This document shows positions 22,522-33,116 of a DNA stretch of 64,000 nt, piece by piece (position 1 is the stretch's first letter; every line of letters begins with the position of its first letter). The stretch lies in NCBI GenBank assembly GCA_028622995.1, contig JAJQJQ010000081.1:186001-250000 (forward strand). The letters are read 5' to 3'. The position numbers and the translations under genes are program-made. The DNA comes from Panagrolaimus kolymaensis. Taxonomy: Eukaryota > Nematoda > Chromadorea > Rhabditida > Panagrolaimidae. The notes under the pieces were generated by a model. The model ran no database searches. It was not told the origin of the DNA and was given only the letters and a program-made list of their open reading frames with translations.

Positions 22522-24724
22522 ATGGAAAGTCAACTTCACTATTTTCTTCTCGCTTTATTATCTTTTGTTACTTTGGTATTTTCCAAAGATGCCACACAAT
22601 CAAAATATGCTGTAGGTTCAGATGTTACAGTTGCATCTATTCGAAGGCTTCAAGATACATGCATATTTAAAAATGATTTATTATTTATGCGTCGAGTAGC
22701 TTATCAAGAAAGTACTGATGGTCTTGCTTTAGTGTAAGTTTGTTTTTTAACCTCCAAAAAATCTTCATGGTTTTATCCCCAAATTGTTTTTACAGTAACA
22801 AATGGACTTCCGATTTTGGTTTTGGTGGAATTTGGCAAACTACTTCCGATGCCTTTAATCAAACCCAAACTTCACCAACTTATACAGCCCAAAATATCCG
22901 AGATGCCATTTCGCAAGAATTAAATATAAATATCACTGATTTAAGTCGACAAGGAGGAGATTTAGAAATTCCTTTAAATTCCATAGCTGTTTCAAGAATG
23001 TATGTATCATTTTTTGAAAATTTAATTCATGATATTCCTATGTCATTAAACGAACAAGCAAATTATTGGGTAAGTATTTATTTTTGTAAGCGATGTAAAT
23101 ATGTAACGTTTTTTTAGGTAAAATATTATAAAAACAATCAAGGAAATCCCCAAGATTTTATAAATAATGCAAATAAAATGCAAAAATGTAAACCACCTGG
23201 AATGGATTTAGTTTTTATTGTGGATTCATCGGGAAGTATTGGATCAGATCATTTTCAACTTGCTCGAGATTTCATGGTTACTGTTATCAATGCCTCCTCA
23301 ATATCCAATCAAATTAATCGAATTGGAATTATTCGATTTTCGGATGATTCTAAAGTTTTTTTAAACTTAACGAGCGACTTGGATCAAGCAATTTCTGTGG
23401 CTCAAAGTTTGAGTTATGATGCAGGAGAAACAAATATTGCAGCTGGTTTAAATTCAGCAAATTTAATGTTGGCTCAATATGGACGAGTTGAAGTTCCTCT
23501 GGTTGCACTTTTAATTACTGATGGCCAACCTAATGTAGGATTGAATCCTGTAGCAGCTACAGCAGCTGCCGCCGAAGATTTAAAAAGTTTGGGAGTTAAT
23601 TTATTTAGCATTGGCGTGGGAGATCAAGCTCCAGCTGATTTATATAAATGGGGTATGTGTCTCTATTTGTAAAGCTACGTATAAGCCTAATAACTCCATT
23701 ATTGTAGCCTCGTCTCCACATTGCATGTTTTATTATACCTTAGATGGATATCAACAACTTGCTACAGCATTTCCTGAATTACTCAATGCACAAATTTGTG
23801 AAGTTTCGGCTATGGTTTCAGATAATCAAACTTCTGTTCCAGGTAAGCACAAACCACAAATTTCTATTTAAGCTGTCGATGCATCGAGATTTTTCATAAC
23901 GAATTAACTAGTTAAAATTAGAAAACAATCTTCTTTGATTATCATTAAAAAAACATTATTTTTTTAGGCACAGTTGAAAAGGATCAAAAATTATTTTATC
24001 AAGTTCCAGCAAGTTTAACCACTGGGCTAACCTTAAAACTTAATATTGAAGATGGTTCAGCTATAGTTTATGCATCTTTAACCACTCGATTACCATCAGA
24101 ATCAGATCATGATTTTGTTGCCACTGCAACCACATATAATCTTGGACAAATTTATATTTCACCTGAAGAACTTTTAAAAGCTAATAGTAGCATTAGTTCT
24201 TCTTCATCCATGGTATCAGATATGGTAGCTTTGGGTAAAGCTGATGTAATAGTTTATACAGCAATTGAGGGATTAAGTGATACCACAAATTTCACACTTC
24301 ATTATGAACCAAATAATACTGTAACTGAAGTCAATTTTTATGTTTCAGGTCAGTTATCTTTTCAGTCTATGGTCTTACTAATGGTAATAATTATAGGTAC
24401 TGTTGGCAATCATGAATATGTAGATTATCAATTCCAAGCCATCGCTGCTGATGCTGTGACTTTAACCCTTAGTGTTCAAGGCGGAGCTGCCCTTCTTTTT
24501 ACTTCATTAAATTCTTCAAGCCCAAATGAAAATGATACAGATTATACCAATGGTGCAATAGGAGGAGGTTTTGTTCAACTTTATATTCCATTTGATGTAC
24601 TTTCTGATGCATCAAACAATAATAATGGAATTGTAACAATTTATACTGCAGTTGCGGGTGGACTTGGTAATGCAACTTTTACATTGAGAGCAGAACCAGG
24701 AAATAAAATTATTACAACTACTTC

Positions 24725-24759
<35 letters not shown>

Positions 24760-24869
24760 CTTCTGCGACTACCACAACTACAACAAGTGGAAGCCCAGCA
24801 ACAATTACAGCATTTTCAAATATTTTACTTTCGATTGCTGTTTTATACGGTTACTTGTTTGTTGTCTAA
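22522..24869 (+). CDS. Secreted, probably GPI-anchored VWA-domain protein with lysozyme-like N-terminal domain
   Basis: 669 residues in six exons (22522-22733, 22796-23069, 23118-23652, 23708-23842, 23968-24348, 24397-24869). Residues 1-21 are a signal peptide. Residues about 45-190 hold a domain with RVAYQESTDG, a FGFGGIWQTTSDAF stretch and EQANYW. The ES...G...Q spacing recalls the catalytic region of lysozyme-like/SLT transglycosylases; this is a structural guess. A von Willebrand A domain follows, with an intact MIDAS (DSSGS) and ITDG. Then come two beta-rich repeats of a PPC-like type (DQKLFYQVPASL and NHEYVDYQFQAIAA), a Thr-rich stalk encoded by an ACA repeat (about 24716-24785), and a C-terminal hydrophobic segment after SGSPAT typical of GPI attachment. 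Likely an extracellular adhesion or matrix/defence protein. A broken copy of its middle lies at 30107-30360. Confidence 0.78.
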
Positions 24870-25294
24870 TAACTAATTTTTAAAGATAATATTTGTTAAT
24901 AAAGCTTTAATGTTGAAAAAAAACCAACTAGCAAGGACATGCAAAAGTCAATAAAGAAAAAATAGTTTACAGACATTTTGATGAGATTTTTAAAAAAACG
25001 TAATTATGCTTAACTTTTTCATTGACGGCTTTCATATTATTGGCTTTCATAACAAAAAAATGGCGCTAAAATTTTTCGAAAGTTTTTTGGGAAAACACAA
25101 AGCCACTCTTTGCTTTCTTTTCATTTTTGGCTTTAAAAAAATGTTACTATGAAAACTCTTTTTTCAAATGTCAGCAACAAAAAAAATCAAAATGTTGTAT
25201 TTTTTTGCGTTTGAGAATTTTGTATCTTCGTGCTTTTAACTTTGACTTCTTTATGCTTAATTTATTCCATTATTTTTAGAACCATTCACTAATT
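24870..25294. other. Short intergenic spacer
   Basis: 3' UTR of the VWA gene (AATAAA near 24899), then AT-rich sequence and a T-rich AG just before the next start codon. Nothing else seen. Confidence 0.5.
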
Positions 25295-26629
25295 ATGGTA
25301 GTCAATCCTCAAAATTCTCGTGGTCAATCTCTTCAACCATCATCATCTCCTGCTCTTGAAAATGTTCCTACAACCTCGTCTCATCCTCAAAGAGTTCCAC
25401 AAACGAATGAAGCTGGTGAATTTAGGAAATTAGCTTATGATTATGAAGAAAGAATCAATGCATTGTTAAATGAAAACGTTCGACTTTTGAATGAAAACAA
25501 TTTATTGAAAAAGAAGGATATGAATCATAAAGAAAACGACAACAAAAAGCAAAATGCTGGTAGTCCTGGTGATGATGATTCCATTAACGCTCTCAAAGAT
25601 GAAATTGCTCGAAGGGACCAAATCATCGCTGAATTACAAGCAACAAATAAGAAGCTTCATGAAAAGGTAAGTGTTTGTTGTTTATAGTATCTGTGTCACT
25701 TCTCATTTTTACAGATTGCTACTTTGGAAAAACAACAACAGAAATATGATCAAAATGAAAAGGAGGTACTTGAAGAAATAATTGCTGAAAAGGATCGCGA
25801 TGATTTGCTGGTTATTAAGAAACTCATCAAATGTAGCGATAATGCGACGTGGCATGGCTATTCAAATGAAAAAGAAGAACCTTTAAAGTTATCAATAACC
25901 AGTGGAAAAATGCTTATTGGCGATGGCTTTTCTCAAAAGAAATTGATTCTCGATGGTATTATTTCTCAATTTAAGGATGATCCATTCCAGAAAAATGAAC
26001 GATGTTTATATGTTTCAAATCGATTGATGGTTTCTCAATTCCTTTCTCAAGTTGTGTCATGTAACCTAAATGATCTCTTCTTATATCAACAAGATTTAAC
26101 ATGGCCTGAATATGAAAAGCTTGTATCATCTCAAATGGTTCAAAATGTTTATTTTCGAGATGTTGAAATCACTAAAGACAGAACTCTTGTTCCATTGGAA
26201 AATGTACTTGGAAAATTAACACATATTAGAAAATTTGCACTGTAAGTCTATGATGCTATATATAATCTTCGATTGAAACTTGTTTCTGTTTTTTTAGCTT
26301 ATCTATGTGTAGTGTTACAAATGAGACATTCAAAAATCTCGTCAAATTACATGCTTTTGCAAAACTTCAAGTGCTTAGAGTGGATCATATAAATTACGAT
26401 GATTTTGATGCTGAAAGTTTCCTTAAATTTATGAAAGTAATAATATTTGTTTCATTTACACGCTCATTATTTTACTGATTTTCTTACTTTTTAGAAACAT
26501 CCAAATGCACATTTCACTCTGTCATTCTTATCTCGTCGTTATCCAACTGAAGTTAAAGCTCTGAAAAAAATGCTTGAATCACGTGCAGCTGCACCAGACA
26601 AACTTGAAATTAAATTCCAAACATTTTGA
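25295..26629 (+). CDS. Lineage-specific coiled-coil / LRR-like protein
   Basis: 390 residues in four exons (25295-25666, 25715-26241, 26298-26436, 26495-26629). The N-terminal third is disordered, then coiled coil (INALLNENVRLLNENNLL, SINALKDEIARRDQIIAEL). The C-terminal two thirds have irregular leucine-rich strands (LVSSQMVQNVYFRDVEITK, FKNLVKLHAFAKLQVLRV) like the C-termini of the expanded F-box-associated families of clade IV nematodes; no F-box is visible here. The 5'-incomplete gene at 35088-36374 is a clear paralogue with the same splice pattern, including 139- and 135-nt last exons. Function unknown. Confidence 0.75.
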
Positions 26630-27869
26630 TTATTTTATCTTTTGTATTGATTTTTGATGTTTTGTTTTGTTTTGTAAATAAATTTCTCATTTTTACTGTA
26701 TTCTTTTAAACTAAAGATTGAATTACCATTCCGCATAAAGGCTATTTTTGGATGGATATGATTGAAGGCACTCAATTTCTTCTATGAATAGTTTATTCAG
26801 TGTGATTCCTGGCTGTTGTTATCGTGCTTGCGGCGTTTTAGTTTTGATTTTTTTATTATTGATTACAAGATGTTACAGTTGAAGTAAAGCCACTTTTCCA
26901 TTTAGTAAATAAGTGAGTGATGATTTATGAAAAATATCGCATAATTATGATGGTTGTTGTAAGTTGTTTAAAGCCAAAATAGTTGGAAATAAAAGCTGTT
27001 AAAAAAACTACAAATATTTTGGTTTTTGTAAAATGTTGGCAAACTCGATGAAAGATAGTATTGAAGGCTTTCAAAGTGATCAAAAATAGATAAGTTGAGA
27101 AGCTGAATGAAACTAATAATACTAGTTGTTGTTTCACATACACTAAACTTCAATCGCCGTTATTATGTTAGCAGTTGTGGTTTAAAATAAATAAATTTTT
27201 GGGCATCCAAATGTGAAAGATTTGAATAAATTTAGGCGAGGCTGCTTGAAGGGATTTTACCACATTTATTATTTTATTTCATATTATGTTTGTTTGTAAG
27301 GATTTAAAACTTTAAACGTATGCATTAGAGTTACAACTTGAGGATTTGGTCACTTTTAAGATAAAAATGTCAAAATATTTTCATATGTCATAGGTCAAAG
27401 TTCGTTTTTTATTTACTCGTGGGAGGCATGACCTAAAAAATCCCCTTTTTTTCTTTGGCATTGATTTGCTTTTTTTTTGTATGACATTTAGGATGAAATA
27501 TTTTTTTTTGTTTTACCTCTTCGTTTTCCAAAATAAGCAAATAAATGAGGAGGAGACAAACCATAAATGTTGCAGGCTGTTTCTTTGTTAATAAACCATG
27601 GTCAGTGATCATCATCAATTTCTTTTCGACTTTTTTGTGCCATTGTTTTTTTTTGTACTTTTTTTCTGACTTAGATAAAGGTCCTTTCAATTTTTAACTA
27701 CTTACGATAAACCAAAAACTATCCAGTTTTCCACTTCCCATTATTGATACAAATAACGATTTACTGGATTATGCGATACTAAAATAACCACATTTTTTAA
27801 CGACGAATAAAACCTGATTGAAACTTTAATTTATTTTAGAGCAACTTTTTTTTGACTACCAATTTTAAA
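26630..27869. other. Intergenic region containing one copy of a 267-bp repeat
   Basis: AT-rich spacer. Its main feature is the segment 26841-27107, repeated at 30388-30654. No complete gene is visible; minus-strand open frames across 27430-27690 are Lys-rich and unsupported. Confidence 0.5.
26841..27107. repeat. 267-bp duplicated segment, copy 1
   Basis: Matches 30388-30654 in the same orientation, with no difference that I can see by eye across 267 positions. Flanks differ on both sides. I recognise no terminal inverted repeats or coding domain. It lies downstream of the coiled-coil/LRR-like gene. Confidence 0.85.
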
Positions 27870-29960
27870 ATGGTATCGGAAAAAGCGAAAAATTTATTTC
27901 AACCATATAAAGAAGAATGCGATGATTTAGAAAAGAAACTAAATGAATGTGAAAATGGTGAATTACAAAGGAAACTTTTGGAAGAATTTTCTGAAAATAA
28001 TATTTTACTTCCAGGATTTGCGAGTTGGAGATTAGCGTGAGTCTAAAGTTTTTGTCAAAGAAAGTTTTCGTATATGCAAATATTTTTAGAACAGAAGACC
28101 CAATGTCATATCCCCTTTATAAAAAGATCATATCTCGAGCGCTTTATGATTTTTATGAAAAATTGTTGCTTAATACAATTTGGGAATATAAAAAATCGTT
28201 TGAACAAGAAGTTTGAGACACATTTTTAAAAGTTAATAGAAATATAAAAGTAATTTTTAGCAAAATCCATTTAACCGAATAATGAGTTACCATAACTTAG
28301 AAAATCTTCGAAATGAATGTATGGAATTAATTGGAACTTCTGAACTTGCTCCATTTCTCCTGGAAAAATTAAAATATCCTCATTCAAAGTTGAATGTAAT
28401 TTATGAGTTTTATAATGAATTTTCAAGTGCGTTTTGTTACGAAAACATAAGTTAACCATAATAGCTTAAATCCAATTAACTTAAGTCCTTCAATAATTTT
28501 TAGCTGAACCGATATCTTGTTGCGAAATAGAAAAATTTGTTAAACAAGAAAATGAAATATATTTAAATATTAAAAAAGCAGAAGATGACGCTCATTTGTG
28601 GTTTGACGCTTTACTTCAAACCAATGATGAAAGATTTATTGTTCAAAATATTGAAGCTAAATTATGCACTCATTATCTTGAAATGTTTGATCTTTGGAAA
28701 ATTTATATTGATTATTTAAAAAATAAAGATATGGAAGTAAGTATAAAATCTTTACTTCGATTAACTAATAATTTTTTTAATTTTTCACTTTTTAGGCAGC
28801 CTTTGAAGTTTATTATCGTTATCGTCGTATATTTCTTAAAGATACAAGCATGGATTCAGATGATTTTAGAGACTTTAAAAATAAAGGACCACCTCAAAGT
28901 CAATATTTATATCAAATGAAATTTCATCAACCAAAACTCCAAACCTTAATTCCGGAAGAATTGAAACCTTTTCAACGATTTCCGTTTAATTCAATTCTTC
29001 ATCAACATCAAAAACAAGAATTTCCTTTTCATGCAACTCTATTAAATTATATTCTTTCAAAAGCTTCACCTGAAATAATTCAAAATTTTTATAAAAGTTG
29101 CAAATTATTTTATTACAAATTTCAAAAACCCATTTGTCATTCACTTTTTGTTAGTGGAAATGAACGATTTAAAAAACCCAAATATTTTCAACAGTCTTTA
29201 ATTTTAAGCAGCGAGAACATAGAAAAAAATTTAGATGAATTAAAGAATTTTTGGTTGGCTAATTCCTTCGTTGTTGAAAATAAGAATTTAAATGATGGAG
29301 AAAAAACTGAATTGTGTGCTAAAGTTTTACCAAAATTAGGTGCTTGCACAATTCGATATTTGACACTTATAAATCAAAACGTTTCTGTTTCCCAATATAA
29401 TTATTTAACCGAAAGTGAAAATATTAAAAAACTCGAACTTTTTGGTGGCTCAATCACTTATGATTCCGATGAAGAAAGTACCGGCGGTGACGAACCAATA
29501 TTGTTGGAAGATTTATTAAAACAATTACCAAGCCTTTATCATTTTGAGTGGGTTTTTAAATAAAAATCTTATTTAAAAAAACTTCCAATTTAATTTTAGA
29601 GCAGATATAAAATTTGGACTTACATCAAAAACTGGGATGAAAATTAACAATTTAAAATTTAATAAAAAATTTATGTTCTTTAATATTAAATTTTATGATA
29701 CTTTGATTGATGCCTACGAATTTGCTGTCTTCGTTCATGTAAGTATTATTTTAATTTGTTTAAAGATTTCTTAACTTTTATTATTTTTTAAGAACAATAT
29801 CCCAAATCCAAATAGACGTAATTTAAAATTTAGTTATGCAAGTGATGATTTAAGTGTATTGGATGAATTTTGGAATAATTATATTTTACACATCAAAAAT
29901 TTATCAAAAGGAGAAAATATCAATGATTTGCATCTTCCCTTTTTTTATCCTCTGCAATAA
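27870..29960 (+). CDS. HAT-like repeat protein with F-box-like and LRR-like C-terminal region
   Basis: 581 residues in seven exons (27870-28036, 28090-28210, 28261-28426, 28504-28736, 28796-29547, 29600-29738, 29793-29960), phases consistent. The N-terminal 270 residues look like half-a-TPR (HAT) repeats of RNA-processing factors: PLYKKIISRALYDFYEK, LWFDALLQTNDERFIVQN, LWKIYIDYLKNKDMEAAFEV followed by YRYRRIF. An F-box-like helical segment comes next (FPFHATLLNYILSKASPEII then FYKSCKLFY). Leucine-rich strands end the protein (IRYLTLINQNVSVSQYNYL, NIKKLELFGGSI), as in expanded nematode F-box families. The same splice phases join both halves, so this reads as one gene and not as two neighbours. 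If the F-box is real it would bind SKP1 in an SCF ubiquitin ligase; this is inference. Confidence 0.68.
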
Positions 29961-30106
29961 GTTGGATCATTTACAAGAATAATATTTTGCTTATACGTAT
30001 CTCTTTTAAAGGTTTTATATTATACTTTTTATGTTTAGTGAAAAAATAAAAATAAAAAACTGAATTGAATTTAGAATTGGAAAGTCTAAAAAACATAAAG
30101 TAGTGC

Positions 30107-30360
30107 TTTCCAGAAATTACTCAATGCACAAATTTGTGAAGTTTCAGCTATGGTTTCGGATAATCAAACTTCTGTTTCAGGTAATCACGAACTTAAATAT
30201 CTCCATGAAATAATCTCTTAGTGAAAAAACATTTTTTCGAATGGAATCAACGCAATAAAGCTCAAAACCTAAAGCTTTGATTACAATTAAAAAAAACATT
30301 ATTTTTTAAGACACAGTTGAAAAAGATCAAAAATTATTTTATCAAGTTCCAGCAAGTTTA
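30107..30360 (+). pseudogene. Decayed fragment of the VWA-protein gene
   Basis: Matches 23770-24012 of the VWA gene: the end of its fourth exon (LLNAQICEVSAMVSDNQTSV), the intron after it and the start of its fifth exon. Substitutions change the splice region (acceptor AGGCACAG to AAGACACAG), and the copy is cut at both ends. It lies directly before the 267-bp repeat, forming a composite duplication. Confidence 0.8.
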
Positions 30361-30387
30361 TCCAACTGTTGATACCATGATTGCATC

Positions 30388-30654
30388 GTTTTGATTTTTT
30401 TATTATTGATTACAAGATGTTACAGTTGAAGTAAAGCCACTTTTCCATTTAGTAAATAAGTGAGTGATGATTTATGAAAAATATCGCATAATTATGATGG
30501 TTGTTGTAAGTTGTTTAAAGCCAAAATAGTTGGAAATAAAAGCTGTTAAAAAAACTACAAATATTTTGGTTTTTGTAAAATGTTGGCAAACTCGATGAAA
30601 GATAGTATTGAAGGCTTTCAAAGTGATCAAAAATAGATAAGTTGAGAAGCTGAA
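30388..30654. repeat. 267-bp duplicated segment, copy 2
   Basis: Second copy of 26841-27107, same orientation and length, apparently identical. It abuts the VWA relic through about 28 nt of unmatched sequence. Confidence 0.85.
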
Positions 30655-31010
30655 ACAATAAATCAGGCATTTTTTGATTAACTGAAATAATGAAAACTCC
30701 AGAAGGGATATTGCTCATTGATAAAGCAAAGCTCTTCAAAACCAAGTTCATAAATCAAAACTTTTTTCATTTTTCTCCGCTAGATAATTCAATAAAGAGA
30801 TAATGGAATCTCCAGCTGAAAAATAATGGGTATCAAAATTGATGTGATTTGTCATTGTTTGCAAGATTTTAGTGTGTAGCTCGAGAACCATAAATTCTCC
30901 TTACAAATCAAAACTATATTATTACACACAGAGAAGAAATTACAAATGAAAGTTTATCAGACAAATTCATACAAAATTAAAATAAGGAGAGAATTAGATG
31001 TTTGCTCGAA

Positions 31011-32244
31011 TTATTCAACACATGAGAGAGGAAGAAGGAAAGTTGGATAAGCATCAGTCTTCTTGAAAAGAGTTCCAGCATCGGTATCACTTGCTTTGGC
31101 AGGAGTATGAACGATGACGATCTTATCAATTTTTGTAGTACCATTTGTACGAATAACTTCAATGTCGGTAGAGCCGCCAATTTCGATGAAGGCGAAGACA
31201 GGATTGACGCGATAGAGGACGTTGTCGGAGCATTTGACTTTGACAGCGATGCGTTCACCAGTATTGTTGGTAAGCTTGACCTTGAGAGAACCACCTTCTT
31301 TCTTGAATTTGAGTTCTTTAGGTTCCATTTTGACATCTTTAGAAGCTCCAGCACCTTCTTTCTTTGAAGCAGTTTCTTTCTTGGAACCTGGTTCTTTCTT
31401 GGCAGAGGCTTCCTTCTTGGATCCAGCTTCCTTCTTATCTTCGCCTTCCTTCTTTTCGTCTTCAGGCTTTTTGGCTTTTGAATCTTCTTTTTCCTATAAA
31501 AATAATGAAATGAGGTACTTGTTTATTTAAAATGATAAAAGATTAACTTACATCCTTCTTTTCTTCGACTTTCTTTTCATCGCCACCTTCCTTCTTCTCA
31601 TCACCTTCTTTTTTTTCTTCGTCTTTCTTTTCCTCATCCTTCTTTTCTTCACCTTCTTTCTTTACATCAGATGCAGCTCCAGCTTTGCTTCCTTCCTTCT
31701 TCGACTTTTCTTTCTTGTCATCAGCGGCACCAGCTTCATCTTTCTTGGATTTAGGAGGATCATTGTTGTTATCATCTTTCTTAGATTTTGGTGTATCTTC
31801 CTTCTTATCATCTTTCTTGGACTTGGGCTCTTCTTCTTTTTTGTCTTCTTTCTTTGATTTAGGAGCATCTTCTTTCTTGGATTTGGCTTCGTCCTTCTTA
31901 GGTTCATCCTTCTAAAAAAAAGTCATTATAATTATTTGGTAAAAATGATAAATATAATCACCAACCTTGGGTTCATCCTTCTTGCTTTTGGCTGCTTCAT
32001 CTTTCTTTTCATCTTTCTTTGCATCAGCAGCAGGAGGTGGACCAGCAGCAGCAGATGGAGTACCAGGAGCCCCCATTTTGGATTTAGATGGATCAGCAGG
32101 TTTTGCAGGACCAGCAGCTTTTTCAGGCTTCTTCTTAGGCTTACATTGAATTAATCCAAGAGCTAAACCAGCAGCAGGAACGACGGTTGCAAGAGCATAA
32201 GCTAAAAGCTGACGAAATTGTTCTTCACCAAGGTGTTGAGACAT
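31011..32244 (-). CDS. MSP-domain protein with N-terminal membrane segment and Lys/Glu-rich linker
   Basis: 373 residues in three exons (31966-32244, 31552-31911, 31011-31493). The N-terminus has a hydrophobic stretch (LLAYALATVVPAAGLALGLI, residues about 13-32) that could anchor it in a membrane. About 230 residues of repeated KSKKEE/KKDEEKK charged linker follow. The C-terminal ~105 residues form a major-sperm-protein fold of the small SSP type: FKKEGGSLKVKLTNNTGERI, VKVKCSDNVLYRVNPVFAFI, ending in FLLPLSCVE. MSP domains are immunoglobulin-like and give nematode sperm their non-actin motility. Membrane-anchored MSP-domain proteins elsewhere (VAP type) bind FFAT motifs. A sperm role is likely but unproven. 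Confidence 0.83.
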
Positions 32245-33113
32245 TTTTGATCAGTCGACGATGACAGGCACGAGAATTTCAGGAGAGAGGCAGAGAGACT
32301 CGAGCGGAGACAACTGCAGTAGTTAAACTTAAAAGTTTTGAAATGAAGGATTTGCCTTTTTATAAGAAATCAAAGTAAAAAAATTTGAGTGTGAAATCAT
32401 ATGAAAATTTTTATGCAAATTTTCATGAAAATTATATCAAACACGGCTTTTGTGAAAGTTCGCGACGTCGCGAACTTTCACAAAAGCCATTAACATTAAA
32501 AAATAAGCATATCGTTTACTTTATGGGCTTTTAGGTTTTGCTTTGATAAAAGCGTTGTAAACTTTTTATTTTATTTTTGTTAAAGAGAATTTCGTGAATC
32601 AATTTATTCAATAATAAATAAAGGAAGATGTACATGACAAATAACAAATATTTAGCTTATGTTGTTACCGCCTGAAACAACAAATATTTGAAGTTAAAAT
32701 TAGACCATTTACCAAAAAAAAAAGAGTAGGCTGATTGAGAAACTTAAAGTTGATAAGTATATGCTGATTGAGCACCATCACAAAATTCTGAAGGCGCTCC
32801 TACTGTGCTAATTACTATTGTTCCATTTGGTTTTAAACTTTCTTTTTTACCCTTTTTACTATTCATTCCTTGTTTATTTCAAAAATGCTTTCAATACAAT
32901 TTTAATCAAGATTATTTTTTTTGTTTTACTAAGAAGCAAAACATTCCAAAAATTATTTAGTACAGCTCTTAGTTGCTGTTTTGATTAAATTAATCGAAAC
33001 AGCTTAAGCTCCTTCGCCACGTCAAGGCGGCTGTACTTTGAAGAAGAAAAGGGCTTTCGCCCCCACCAGTTAACAGGTGTATCCGAAGAATCTCCGAAGA
33101 GATGGATGAAGAA
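32245..33113. other. Intergenic region with palindrome, before the minisatellite
   Basis: Promoter side of the MSP-domain gene (a GAGAGGCAGAGAGAC stretch near 32282), then AT-rich DNA with a perfect palindrome at 32445-32488. From about 33000 the sequence becomes more GC-rich and leads into the tandem array. Confidence 0.5.
32445..32488. repeat. Perfect 44-bp palindrome without spacer
   Basis: Two 22-nt arms (starting GGCTTTTGTGAAAG) meet at a central CGCGACGTCGCG with no mismatch and no loop. It lies about 200 bp upstream of the MSP-domain gene's start and about 630 bp before the minisatellite. It could extrude as a cruciform, be a fold-back element remnant, or bind a dimeric factor; sequence alone does not decide. 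Confidence 0.95.
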
Positions 33114-33116
33114 GGC
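33088..33116 (+). repeat. Left flanking direct repeat of the minisatellite
   Basis: GAATCTCCGAAGAGATGG and the following ATGAAGAAGGC recur at 34850-34878 with two substitutions. The 29-bp motif brackets the whole array. Confidence 0.85.

Larger units (their letters stand above)
29961..31010. other. Relic-rich intergenic region
   Basis: Contains a broken VWA-gene fragment, one copy of the 267-bp repeat, and at about 30700-30900 on the minus strand short open pieces in shifting frames (for example AGDSIISLLNYLAEKNEKSF followed by an out-of-frame ELGFEELCFINEQYPFW). These suggest another decayed gene that I cannot name. Confidence 0.4.

Noticed and set aside
26925..27153. Minus-strand open frames over the 267-bp repeat as a conserved protein
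   Set aside because: Both repeat copies are nearly identical, so the shared open frame carries no evidence of selection. The translation is Phe/Leu low complexity.
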